This document shows, one piece after another, positions 15,364 through 22,714 of a stretch of DNA of 49,771 bases. The first letter of the stretch is position 1, and each line of letters starts with the position of its first letter. Source of the DNA: Oscillospiraceae bacterium (GTDB lineage: Bacteria; Bacillota; Clostridia; Oscillospirales; Oscillospiraceae). The stretch lies in the NCBI GenBank assembly GCA_017541995.1, contig JAFXYD010000012.1:1-49771 (forward strand). Reading direction: 5' to 3'. The position numbers were made by a program, and so were the translations under genes. Below the pieces are notes generated by a model. It had not been told where the DNA came from. It saw nothing but the letters and a program-made list of their open reading frames with translations, and ran no database searches.

Positions 15364-16281
15364 TTATTTCAGCACGTCCTCCAGGAAGGCCAGCACGTCT
15401 TGGTGCAGCTCCTCCCGGTTGAGCTCGTTGTGCATCTCGTGGCGGCCGTCGGGGTAGAGCTTGAGGCGCACGTCCTGCATGCCCGCGGCCTTGAAGGCCT
15501 CATAGGCCTGGCGCACGCCCTTGCCGTTGCCGCCCACGGGGTCCTTGTCGCCGCTGACGAAGAGCACGGGCAGGTCCTTGGGCATCTTGTCCAGGTTCTT
15601 TTTGTCCTCGTTCATCAGCATACCCCCCAGCATCTCCCGGGCCAGCCCGATGGAGGCGGGGAAGCCCAGCAGGGGATCGGCGATGTACTTGTCCACCTCG
15701 GCGGCGTCCCGGCTCAGCCAGTCCACGGGGGTCCGGGGGTTCTCATAGCCCTTGTTGTAGGAGCCGAACATCAGCTTGTCGATCATGGGGGAGCAGCTGT
15801 CCATGCCCTTGCGCCTGCCCTCGGCGGCGCAGACGGCCCGGCCTGTCCGCAGCACGGCCTTGGGCATCCAGCCGGTGCCGCTGATGACGACGGCCTTGAG
15901 CCCGGCGTCGGGGTAGGTGTAGAGCAGGGTGCGGGTCATGAAGGAGCCCATGCTGTGGCCGTAGAGGATATAGGGCAGGTCGGGGTACTCCTCCTTGGTC
16001 ATCTGCATCAGCCGATAGGTGTCGGAGACGGCGGCGAGCCAGCCGTCGGCAAAGCAGCCCTGGGGGATTTCCCTGGAGATGGAGCCGCCGTGGCCCATGT
16101 GATCCTCGGCCACCACCACAAAGCCGTGGTCGGTGAAGAACCTCGCCAGCTCGTCATAGCGGGCGGCGTACTCCGCGATGCCGTGGACGATCTGGATGAT
16201 GCCCCGAATCTTGCCCTCCGGGACCCACTGGCAGCAGTGGATTTTGGCGTCCCTGCGCGCAGGGAAGTAAAATTCTTTCAT
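15364..16281 (-). CDS. Alpha/beta hydrolase, lysophospholipase / monoacylglycerol lipase type
   Basis: 305 aa, ATG 16281 with AAAGGAG upstream. The fold starts with QIVHGIAEYAARYDELA (oxyanion HG motif), followed by VVAEDHMGHGGS. The nucleophile elbow is YGHSMGSF with S at about residue 110. The catalytic acid is probably in VSGDKDPVGG, and the histidine in LYPDGRHEMHNE. These blocks match the serine aminopeptidase S33 / Hydrolase_4 family, which includes PldB lysophospholipase. It is cytoplasmic (no signal peptide) and likely acts on lipid esters. It stands alone with flanking genes on other units. Confidence 0.9.
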   Translation of the reverse strand: MKEFYFPARRDAKIHCCQWVPEGKIRGIIQIVHGIAEYAARYDELARFFTDHGFVVVAEDHMGHGGSISREIPQGCFADGWLAAVSDTYRLMQMTKEEYPDLPYILYGHSMGSFMTRTLLYTYPDAGLKAVVISGTGWMPKAVLRTGRAVCAAEGRRKGMDSCSPMIDKLMFGSYNKGYENPRTPVDWLSRDAAEVDKYIADPLLGFPASIGLAREMLGGMLMNEDKKNLDKMPKDLPVLFVSGDKDPVGGNGKGVRQAYEAFKAAGMQDVRLKLYPDGRHEMHNELNREELHQDVLAFLEDVLK

Positions 16282-16389
16282 AAAAACTCCTTTCTGTCCA
16301 TATTATGGGACCGTAGAGATTGTATGATAGGAACGTAAACGGAAGAAATCCGAGATACGATGAAACATTCAGAAACGGAGGAACCAAAG

Positions 16390-16593
16390 ATGACCGATAC
16401 CATGACCATGTCCAAGCCCATAAACAATCATGCCGCGATCCGCATGCTGCCGCCGCTGAGCCCGGAGCGGGCCGCCCGGCTGCGGGCCAGACGCCGCAGA
16501 GCCCTGGCGAACACCCTCCTGGAGGCCCTGGCCACCATCGGCCTGGGGGCCTGCTTCATCCTCTGCGCCGTGATGGTGATGTGCCTGGCATAA
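16390..16593 (+). CDS. Small single-span membrane protein of unknown function
   Basis: 67 aa from ATG 16390, which has CGGAGG six to ten bases upstream; an ATG at 16360 in frame has no such site. The N-terminal half is polar and ends with a very basic run (RAARLRARRRRALANTL). The C-terminal half is one hydrophobic helix, ALATIGLGACFILCAVMVM. The basic block before the helix predicts N-in, C-out topology. The gene is divergent from the lipase and convergent with coaX. No family recognised. Confidence 0.6.
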   Translation: MTDTMTMSKPINNHAAIRMLPPLSPERAARLRARRRRALANTLLEALATIGLGACFILCAVMVMCLA

Positions 16594-16613
16594 GGACAGC
16601 CGGGGCCGCGCTG

Positions 16614-17387
16614 TTACGCCCGCTGGGTGTTCTTTTGATAGAGCAGATACAGCCCCGTCAGCAGCAGGTTCTCGTCGATGACCATATCCCGCCGGCACAG
16701 GGGCACAATGGCCTTGGCCAGGCCGCCGGTGGCCACCACCGGCAGGGCGTAGCCCAGCTCCGCCTCCATCCGCTCCACCATGCCGTCCAGCATGGCGGCG
16801 GAGCCCAGCAGCAGGCCGCTGCGCATGGAGTCCACGGTGTTGCTGCCGATGGCCCGGCGGGGCTGCTCCAGGCTGATGCCGGGGAGCTGGGCTGTGCCGC
16901 CGGAGAGGGCGTTGAGGGAGAGCATCACCCCGGGGGCGATGGCGCCGCCCCGGAAGGCCCCCTCCCGGTCCACCACGCAGATGGTGGTGGCGGTGCCCAG
17001 GTCGATGATGCACACGGGGGCGCCGTAGGCCTCGATGGCCGCCACAGCCCCCACGATCAGGTCGCTGCCCGCCTGGGCGGGGTTGTCGATCTTGATGTTG
17101 AGCCCGGTTTTCAGACCGGGGCCCACGGTGAGACAGGGCTTGCCCGTCAGCCGCTCCACGGCCCGGACGATGACCTGCTGCACCAGGGGCACCACGGAGG
17201 AGACGATGCTGCCCTCAATGTCCGCCGGGACCACGTCGAAGAGCCCCAGCATGGTCTTCAGTTCGGCGCAGTATTGGTCGGCGGTTTTGATGCGATCCGT
17301 TGCCATCCGGGCCTCAAACAGGATTTTGCCCTCCCGGATGCAGCCCAGCACGATGTTGCTGTTTCCAATGTCAATGGCGAGAATCAT
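16614..17387 (-). CDS. coaX: Type III pantothenate kinase
   Basis: 257 aa from ATG 17387 with GAGGTG six bases upstream (a GTG at 17396 is inside that site). The ASKHA-fold signatures are present: MILAIDIGNSNIVLGC (phosphate-1 loop), then GLKTGLNIKIDNPAQAGSD, IIDLGTATTICVVD (phosphate 2) and FRGGAIAPGVMLS. The enzyme phosphorylates pantothenate in the first step of coenzyme A synthesis and, unlike CoaA, is not feedback-inhibited by CoA. It is a single-gene unit; a microsatellite and a palindromic repeat lie between its start and the next gene. Confidence 0.95.
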   Translation of the reverse strand: MILAIDIGNSNIVLGCIREGKILFEARMATDRIKTADQYCAELKTMLGLFDVVPADIEGSIVSSVVPLVQQVIVRAVERLTGKPCLTVGPGLKTGLNIKIDNPAQAGSDLIVGAVAAIEAYGAPVCIIDLGTATTICVVDREGAFRGGAIAPGVMLSLNALSGGTAQLPGISLEQPRRAIGSNTVDSMRSGLLLGSAAMLDGMVERMEAELGYALPVVATGGLAKAIVPLCRRDMVIDENLLLTGLYLLYQKNTQRA

Positions 17388-17403
17388 AATATGCACCTCG
17401 TTT

Positions 17404-17517
17404 GGTTTGAGTTCAGAGTTCAGAGTTCAGAGTTCAGGGTTCAGAGCGCCGTAGGGGCGGTCATTGGCCGCCCGCCGCACCATGCACGGACGCGGTTCAA
17501 AGTACAGAGTTCAACGT
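17404..17517. repeat. Composite intergenic repeat: heptamer microsatellite plus GTAGGGG palindrome
   Basis: Heptamers GTTCAGA repeat five times (17411-17445). They are followed by GTAGGGGCGGTCATTGGCC and GCCCG (17451-17474), then GCACCATGCACGGACG and a degenerate heptamer tract (GTTCAAAGTACAGAGTTCAA). The order palindrome, GCACGGACG and heptamers recurs at 29077-29154 with different core and heptamer sequences. This suggests a family of composite elements and not chance. Confidence 0.85.
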
Positions 17518-18000
17518 CTATATGGTATGGCAGCCGATCTCCCGGATTTTGCCCGCGTCCAGAAGGATCCTCCCGTAGCTGGGCCGATAGCCGTATCCGC
17601 AGGAGCCGGGGTTCAGAATGTGGAGCGCCCGGTCCCCGGGCAGCTCCGCCCGCTCGTAATAGGCCTCATGGGTGTGGCCGAAGAGCAGCACGTCGGCGTT
17701 CTGCTCCCGGGCAGCGTAAATGATCCGGAGATAGCCGCTCTTGACCCCGTAGGTATGGCCGTGGCAGAGGAAGAAGCGCTTGCCTCCCAGGGTGAAGCAG
17801 AGAGTCTTGGGGGTCTCGCTCCAGCCGTCGCAGTTGCCCCGGACCATAGCCACCGGCAAGGTCGGAAACTCCCGGCTGATGATCTCGGCGTCGCTGTCGT
17901 GGTCTCCCAGGTGGAAGACGTAGTCGGGCTTCTCCCGCCGGATGACCTGCCGCATCCCGTCCAGCTCCCGGTGGGAGTCGGAAAAAACGATAATCTTCAT
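17518..18000 (-). CDS. YfcE/MJ0936-family metallophosphodiesterase
   Basis: 160 aa from ATG 18000, with AGAAAGGTG upstream (the longer frame to 18027 lacks a site). The calcineurin-like metal motifs run in order: FSDSHRELDG (D-x-H), HLGDHD, RGNCDG (GNxD), CHGHTYG and LFGHTHE (GHTH), followed by LNPGSCGYGY, the family's closing block. These small proteins hydrolyse phosphodiesters in vitro with Mn2+; the cellular substrate is not known. It is a monocistronic gene whose stop codon directly abuts a repeat tract. Confidence 0.93.
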   Translation of the reverse strand: MKIIVFSDSHRELDGMRQVIRREKPDYVFHLGDHDSDAEIISREFPTLPVAMVRGNCDGWSETPKTLCFTLGGKRFFLCHGHTYGVKSGYLRIIYAAREQNADVLLFGHTHEAYYERAELPGDRALHILNPGSCGYGYRPSYGRILLDAGKIREIGCHTI

Positions 18001-18065
18001 AGCCGCACCTTTCTGGTTTTCTTGCATATCCTATTATAGCAGATAATTTCATAGGAGGCAAGAAA

Positions 18066-18311
18066 ATGCTTGACCGGTCACAAAAATTTTCCAATTCGAG
18101 CCCGGATCCGGCCCGGCTCAAGGCGCTGCTGGCGGGGCCGGAGGGCCGGGCCCTGCTGCGGCTTTTGCAGGCCGACGGCGGCGCCGGACTGCGGGCCGCG
18201 GCGGAGGCTCTGCGGCAGGGAAGGCCGGAGGGGGTCCGGGAGGCCCTGGGCCCCCTGCTGGCGGGGCCGGAGGCGGAGCGCCTGACCCAGGAGCTGGAGG
18301 CGAAGCTGTGA
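18066..18311 (+). CDS. First gene of an uncharacterised three-gene module
   Basis: 81 aa, ATG 18066 with AGGAGGC upstream. After a polar start (MLDRSQKFSNSSPDP) the protein is entirely helical with two similar segments: LKALLAGPEGRALLRLLQA and REALGPLLAGPEAERLTQEL, each holding LLAGPE. This internal repeat suggests a two-fold helical unit. There is no signal peptide or membrane segment. The next gene starts one base after this stop codon. I recognise the type (small Leu/Ala helical protein at the head of such operons in Clostridia) from memory only; no function is known to me. Confidence 0.75.
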   Translation: MLDRSQKFSNSSPDPARLKALLAGPEGRALLRLLQADGGAGLRAAAEALRQGRPEGVREALGPLLAGPEAERLTQELEAKL

Positions 18312-18312
18312 G

Positions 18313-18918
18313 ATGGAGGAGCTGCAAGCCACGCTGCAGAGCGTCCTGTCGGACCCGGCGCGGATGGCCCAAATCGCCGCCCTGGCGGAGTCCCTGGGGC
18401 TGAAGCCCCCGGAGGAGACGCCCGCCTCCCCCGTAGCGGCGGCCATTGGCCGCCAGTCGGAGGCAACAGGTCAGGAAATCGGGAACCGGGAATCGGGAAC
18501 CGGGGACGGGAGAACGGGTCCTTCGGCTTCGCTGCGCTTCGCTCAGGACGACAAAACCGAGACCGCCTCCCCCGTAGGGGCGGCCACCGGCCGCCCGCCA
18601 AACGCAGCCGCCTCCCCCGTAGGGGCGGCCACCGGCCGCCCGCCAAACGCAGCCGCCTCCCCCGTAGGGGCGGCCACCGGCCGCCCGCCCGAGGCGCCCG
18701 CCTCCCAAATACCCTTTCCCATTCCGGACGGCCTGGACTTGGGCAGGCTGATGACGGGCCTCTCTGCTATGCAGGGCCGGGAGAATCAAGTCCTGGGGGC
18801 CCTGCGGCCCTCCCTGGGGCCTTCGGGCCAGGCCAAGGCGGACAGGGCCCTCCGGGCGGCGAAGCTGGCCCGGCTGGCGGGACAGCTCCTGCGCCGGGGG
18901 AGGGAAGGCCATGTATAG
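18313..18918 (+). CDS. Second gene of the module, carrying in-frame copies of the intergenic repeat
   Basis: 201 aa from ATG 18313. The two ends look like normal protein: residues 1-36 (ATLQSVLSDPARMAQIAALA) and about 135-201, ending with LGALRPSLGPSG and RALRAAKLARLAGQLLRRG. The middle (about 37-130) is repeat DNA read as protein. It contains one degraded GTAGGGG unit, a GGGAACC/GGGAATC microsatellite, a CTTCGGCTTCGCT unit (SASLRFAQDD), then three 45-base copies coding ASPVGAATGRPPNAA. All stay in frame. The core protein would be about 105 aa. The last bases overlap the start of the third gene, so all three are coupled. Confidence 0.78.
   Translation: MEELQATLQSVLSDPARMAQIAALAESLGLKPPEETPASPVAAAIGRQSEATGQEIGNRESGTGDGRTGPSASLRFAQDDKTETASPVGAATGRPPNAAASPVGAATGRPPNAAASPVGAATGRPPEAPASQIPFPIPDGLDLGRLMTGLSAMQGRENQVLGALRPSLGPSGQAKADRALRAAKLARLAGQLLRRGREGHV
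18564..18695. repeat. Three 45-bp tandem repeats inside a coding sequence
   Basis: AGGGGCGG occurs at 18576, 18621 and 18666, exactly 45 bases apart. Each unit holds the palindrome GTAGGGGCGGCCACCGGCCG. A diverged copy (GTAGCGGCGGCCATTGGCC) lies at about 18431. The period is a multiple of three, so the reading frame is kept and adds 15 residues per copy. Confidence 0.95.
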
Positions 18919-19351
18919 CCGCTACACCCCCAACGGAAACGGCGGCTATGACCGCCGGGAGCTGCCGGACGCGGGGGATCTGCGCCGGGCCCAGAGCAGG
19001 CCGCCACCTCCGCCGCCGGAGGAACATAGCCCGCCCCCGCCGCCGATACCGCCTCCGGCGGAGCCCCGCCCCGGCCCGGCGGCAGAGCCCCGCCCGGGCT
19101 TCGACCCGCCCCGTTTTGTCCCGGGTTCCGGTCCCGAGCCCGGCCGCCGCATGCGCTTCCGCCCCGCCCCGCCGCCGCCCCCGCTCTTCGGGGGTCTGCT
19201 GGGCCCCGGCGGGCTGCTTAGCCAGCTGCTGCCCCACGGTCTGGACAGCGAGGATCTGCTGATTCTGGCAATTCTTCTGCTCTCCATGAAGCAGGACGGG
19301 GCGGCTCCTACGGAGCTGCTGATGGCGATCGGGCTCTACTTCTGGCTGTAG
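18911..19351 (+). CDS. Third gene of the module: proline-rich protein with hydrophobic C-terminus
   Basis: 146 aa, ATG 18911 overlapping the previous gene by eight bases. The N-terminal 85 residues are dominated by proline (PPPPPPEEHSPPPPPIPPP) and basic/Gly runs. The C-terminal 50 residues are conserved-looking: LFGGLLGPGGLLSQLLPHGL, then SEDLLILAILLLSMKQ and ELLMAIGLYFWL. They form two short hydrophobic helices split by a charged turn, too short for classic double spanning but able to sit in a membrane or pack on a partner. A strong terminator follows. Function unknown. Confidence 0.7.
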   Translation: MYSRYTPNGNGGYDRRELPDAGDLRRAQSRPPPPPPEEHSPPPPPIPPPAEPRPGPAAEPRPGFDPPRFVPGSGPEPGRRMRFRPAPPPPPLFGGLLGPGGLLSQLLPHGLDSEDLLILAILLLSMKQDGAAPTELLMAIGLYFWL

Positions 19352-19362
19352 CCCGGGGGAAA

Positions 19363-19400
19363 GCAAAACCCGGAGCCGCGCCTGCGGCTCCGGGTTTTGC
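19363..19400. terminator. Bidirectional terminator between the three-gene module and the lipoprotein gene
   Basis: GCAAAACCCGGAGCCGC pairs with GCGGCTCCGGGTTTTGC around GCCT. The stem ends in T-rich sequence on both strands, as suits convergent genes. Confidence 0.9.
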
Positions 19401-19408
19401 TTGGAAGA

Positions 19409-20311
19409 CTACTCTACGGTGTAGCCGAAAACCTCCCGATACAGCTCCTGGAAGCTGTCGGCGGGGGTCACCACCAGGGTAAAGCCCACGAAATCCAGGG
19501 ACTCGATCTCCTTGGCCTTCATCTCGTCCTCGCTGAAATAGAGGTTGAAGCAGGCCTTGAGCCCGGCGGGGACGGTGTAATAGAACCAGGGGTCGGCCTC
19601 CTGGCCGTTGACCTCCACATCCTTCCAGGAGAAGGTCAGATCCTGCTGGGATTTGTTCTCAATATACAGGGTCAGATTGTAGGTCCAGATGTTGTCAGCG
19701 TCCTGGCCGCAGATGGCGAAGAGGAAGTCCTCGGTGTCGGCACAGACCGCCTCGTGCTCCCATTCCCGATGGACGGGGGAGGGGCCGAGCTCCTGCTCCG
19801 TCAGGCCGGTGGGATAGAGGACACAGTCCGTCTCGGCCACGGGCCCGGCGCTGTAGTTGTCGGGATCCGTCACGCTGAGCCGGAAGCGCAGCTCATCCAG
19901 GCTCTCCATCTCGCAGCGGGCCAGATCGGAGGGCCAGATGTTGAAGTCGGAGTCCGCGGTCTGCCCGGCGCCTACGATGAGGGAGCAGTCGGCGCTCAGC
20001 AGCCAGCCCCGGCAGGAGGCTGTGGGGATCTGGAAGAACAGGGAGCCCTCCGTGCGGTTTTCACAGCGCACGTGGAAGGTATAGCCCCACACGTCGTCCA
20101 CGGTGATGTCCGTCACGGTGAAGGCGCAGTCCTCCCGGTCCAGCAGGTGAAGGGGCTGGAAGGCGGGGGCCTCGGTTTCCGCGGGGGCGGTACTCTCCGC
20201 CCGGGTTTCCGGGGCGGGGGTGGAGACGGCGGTGCTGGCCGCGGGCTCGCCGGAGCAGGCGCTCAGCAGCGTCAGAAGGGCCAGCAAAAGGGGCAGCAGT
20301 CGCATTTTCAT
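19409..20311 (-). CDS. Predicted lipoprotein of unknown function
   Basis: 300 aa, ATG 20311 with AGGTGAG upstream. A type II signal peptide is present: MKMRLLPLLLALLTLLSACS, with lipobox LSAC and lipidated C19. A Thr/Ala/Glu spacer (about 20-48) precedes two similar beta-rich domains, each with the pattern of a sandwich that ends in aromatic residues: ITVDDVWGYTFHVRCENRTE in the first and NIWTYNLTLYIENKSQQDL in the second. The repeat suggests internal duplication. It should sit on the outer face of the membrane. No enzymatic motif is seen; ligand binding is a guess. Confidence 0.85.
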   Translation of the reverse strand: MKMRLLPLLLALLTLLSACSGEPAASTAVSTPAPETRAESTAPAETEAPAFQPLHLLDREDCAFTVTDITVDDVWGYTFHVRCENRTEGSLFFQIPTASCRGWLLSADCSLIVGAGQTADSDFNIWPSDLARCEMESLDELRFRLSVTDPDNYSAGPVAETDCVLYPTGLTEQELGPSPVHREWEHEAVCADTEDFLFAICGQDADNIWTYNLTLYIENKSQQDLTFSWKDVEVNGQEADPWFYYTVPAGLKACFNLYFSEDEMKAKEIESLDFVGFTLVVTPADSFQELYREVFGYTVE

Positions 20312-20380
20312 AGTCTCACCTCATTTGTTTTGCAGGGGCAGGCGCTGCCTGTCCGCGAGATCCGGCGGGCTTCCCGGGGT

Positions 20381-21535
20381 TTACAGCCCGCTGTCAAAGT
20401 CGGCGGGCTTTTCCGCGATCCGGCCAAAGTGCCAGAGTATGCCCTGGGCGATGCGGGCGCAGGCGTGCCCGTCGCCGTAGGGATTCACCGCGTGGGCCAT
20501 GGCGCTGTAGGCGGCCTCGTCTGTCAGCAGCTCCTCGGCCAGGGTCAGGATCCTTTGCTTTTCCACCCCGGCCAGCTTGACGGTCCCGGCCCGGACGGCC
20601 TCGGGGCGCTCGGTCTCCCGGCGCAGCACCAGCACCGGCTTGCCCAGGGCGGGGGCCTCCTCCTGGAGTCCGCCGGAGTCTGTCATGACGAAGTGGCAGC
20701 GGGCCATGAGATTGTGCATGTTTTCCACGTCGATGGGGTCGATGAGATGAACCCGGGGCTGATCCCGGAGAATGGGGAACACGCAGTCCCGGACCACGGG
20801 GCTCAGGTGGACGGGGTAGACCAGCTCCACCTCCGGGTGGGCGGCGGCCAGCTCCCGGAGCGCCTCCATGATGTTTCGCATGGGCTCGCCGTAGTTCTCC
20901 CGGCGGTGGCAGGTGACGGCAATGACCCGGCGATGGGTGAAGTCCAGCGCGTTCAGCTCCGGCACGGAGAAGACGAAGTCCTCCCGCACCGTGGTCTTCA
21001 TGGCGTCGATGACGGTGTTGCCGGTGATGAACTTGTCCCCGGCAATGGCCTCCCGCTCCAGATTGCGGAGATTGTTCACCGTGGGGCAGAAGTGGAGCTC
21101 CGCGATGTCTCCCACCAAGGTCCGGTTCATCTCCTCCGGGTAGGGGGAGTACTTGTCCCAGGTCCGCAGTCCGGCCTCCACGTGGCCCACGGGGATCCGG
21201 TGGTAGAAGGCGGCCAGGGCCCCGGCAAAGGTGGTGGAGGTGTCGCCGTGGACCAGAACCAGGTCCGGCTTCGCCTCCTCCAGCACCTGCTCCATGCCCA
21301 GCAGGGTGCGGCTGGTGATGGAGGAGAGGGTCTGGCGGGCCTGCATGATGTTCAGATCGTAGTCGCCCTTCAGCCGGAAGATCTCCATGACGGAGTCCAG
21401 CATCTGCCGGTGCTGGCCTGTCAGACAGCAGAGGCTCTCAAATTCCGGCAGACCGGCCAGGTGCTTCACCAGGGGGGCCATTTTGATGGCCTCGGGCCGG
21501 GTGCCGAAGACGGACAGAACTTTAAGCTTCTTCAT
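20381..21535 (-). CDS. mnaA: UDP-N-acetylglucosamine 2-epimerase (non-hydrolysing)
   Basis: 384 aa, start ATG 21535 with AGGAGGAG upstream, overlapping the preceding tagO by 14 bases. Family blocks: VLSVFGTRPEAIKMAPLVKH at the N-terminus, LVHGDTSTTFAGALAAFY, GHVEAGLRTWDKYSPYPEE, and the UDP-binding VMTDSGGLQEEAPALGKP followed by LRRETERPE. The enzyme interconverts UDP-GlcNAc and UDP-ManNAc, supplying ManNAc for wall teichoic acid linkage units or other surface glycans. Its coupling to tagO in one operon supports the wall-polymer role. Also called WecB in other bacteria. Confidence 0.96.
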   Translation of the reverse strand: MKKLKVLSVFGTRPEAIKMAPLVKHLAGLPEFESLCCLTGQHRQMLDSVMEIFRLKGDYDLNIMQARQTLSSITSRTLLGMEQVLEEAKPDLVLVHGDTSTTFAGALAAFYHRIPVGHVEAGLRTWDKYSPYPEEMNRTLVGDIAELHFCPTVNNLRNLEREAIAGDKFITGNTVIDAMKTTVREDFVFSVPELNALDFTHRRVIAVTCHRRENYGEPMRNIMEALRELAAAHPEVELVYPVHLSPVVRDCVFPILRDQPRVHLIDPIDVENMHNLMARCHFVMTDSGGLQEEAPALGKPVLVLRRETERPEAVRAGTVKLAGVEKQRILTLAEELLTDEAAYSAMAHAVNPYGDGHACARIAQGILWHFGRIAEKPADFDSGL

Positions 21536-22691
21536 GGTTCTCCTCCTGCTTCTGCGGGGCGTCCTTGGCTGCGGCCTCCGGCTGGGCGGCCTCCTGCCGG
21601 GGATCCGGGCCCCCGTGCTTGACGTGGTGCCAGAACTTGGCCCGGGGCGCGCCTCCCATGATGATGCGGATGCCGATGGCGCCCACCACCAGAATGGCGC
21701 CCAGCATGATCAGAGTCTTCATGGCGCCGGAGACGGTGAGCAGCACCGCCGCCAGGCCCAGAATGCCCGTGAGCACATAGGCAATGGCCACCGACTGCTT
21801 CTGGCTGAAGCCCATGTCGATGAGCCGGTGGTGGAAGTGGCCCCGGTCGGCCTCCATGGGGCTGCGGCCGCTGGCCACCCGGCGGATCACGGCAAAGCAG
21901 ATGTCGAAGATGGGCAGGCCCAGCAGCAGGAAGGGCACGATGAAGGAAATGGCCGTGTAGGCCTTGAACAGGCCCTGGATGGAGATGGTAGCCAGCATAA
22001 AGCCCAGGAAGGTGGAGCCCGTGTCCCCCATGAAGATCTTGGCGGGGTTGAAGTTATAGGGGACGAAGCCCAGGCAGGCTCCGGTGAGGGCCGCCATAAG
22101 GATGGAGACCTCGGCGTCGGAGACCAGCAGGGCGATCACCAGCAGATTCAGGGAGGAAATGCAGCTGACGCCGCAGGCCAGCCCGTCCAGGCCGTCGATG
22201 AAGTTGACGGCGTTGGTAATGGCTACGATCCAGATGATGGTGATGGGATAGGACAGGATCCCAAAATCCCAGTAGGAATAGAGGCTGGAGCCGAAGGGAT
22301 TGGTGAGCCGGTCAATCCGCAGGTCCCCGTAGAAGACCACGATGGCGGCGGCAATCAGCTGGACCACCAGCTTCAGCTTGGCCCCCAGGGCGTTCCGGTC
22401 ATCAAAGACGCCCAGAATCACAATGACAATGGAGCCCAGCAGAATGGATTTCAGTCCCTGGTCCAGCTCCCGGCAGAAAAAGAGGGTGGAGAGCAGGAAG
22501 CCCAGGAAAATCGCCAGGCCGCCCATCCGGGGAATGGGGTGATTGTGCATCCGGCGGTTGTCCTTGGGCACGTCCATGGCGCCCACCCGCTGGGCCAGAT
22601 GCTTCACCAGAGGCGTGGCCAGGAAGGAAAGGATCCCGGCGGTCAGCAGGGCCGCGCCTACGCGCAGCAGAAAATTGATATCTAAGATCAT
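21522..22691 (-). CDS. tagO: Undecaprenyl-phosphate GlcNAc-1-phosphate transferase (TagO/WecA)
   Basis: 389 aa with about ten to eleven membrane helices. Catalytic and substrate motifs of the MraY/WecA superfamily are clear: DVPKDNRRMHNHPIPRMGG near the N-terminus, LGVFDDRNALGAKLKL, NAVNFIDGLDGLACG, FNPAKIFMGDTGSTFLGF and later GHFHHRLIDMGFSQKQ. The histidine-rich block and the absence of MurNAc-pentapeptide features favour TagO/WecA over MraY. It loads GlcNAc-1-P on undecaprenyl phosphate, the first step of teichoic acid or related polymer synthesis. The C-terminal tail is charged (Gln/Glu/Ala). mnaA follows with overlapping frames; uppP elsewhere in the window recycles the carrier. Confidence 0.95.
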   Translation of the reverse strand: MILDINFLLRVGAALLTAGILSFLATPLVKHLAQRVGAMDVPKDNRRMHNHPIPRMGGLAIFLGFLLSTLFFCRELDQGLKSILLGSIVIVILGVFDDRNALGAKLKLVVQLIAAAIVVFYGDLRIDRLTNPFGSSLYSYWDFGILSYPITIIWIVAITNAVNFIDGLDGLACGVSCISSLNLLVIALLVSDAEVSILMAALTGACLGFVPYNFNPAKIFMGDTGSTFLGFMLATISIQGLFKAYTAISFIVPFLLLGLPIFDICFAVIRRVASGRSPMEADRGHFHHRLIDMGFSQKQSVAIAYVLTGILGLAAVLLTVSGAMKTLIMLGAILVVGAIGIRIIMGGAPRAKFWHHVKHGGPDPRQEAAQPEAAAKDAPQKQEENHEEA

Positions 22692-22714
22692 AGCTGTTTC
22701 TAATCTCCTTCGGC

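Noticed and set aside
18118-18912. 264-codon minus-strand frame over the three-gene module
   Set aside because: Gly/Arg/Pro-rich shadow. The plus strand has AGGAGG sites, coupled starts and a terminator.
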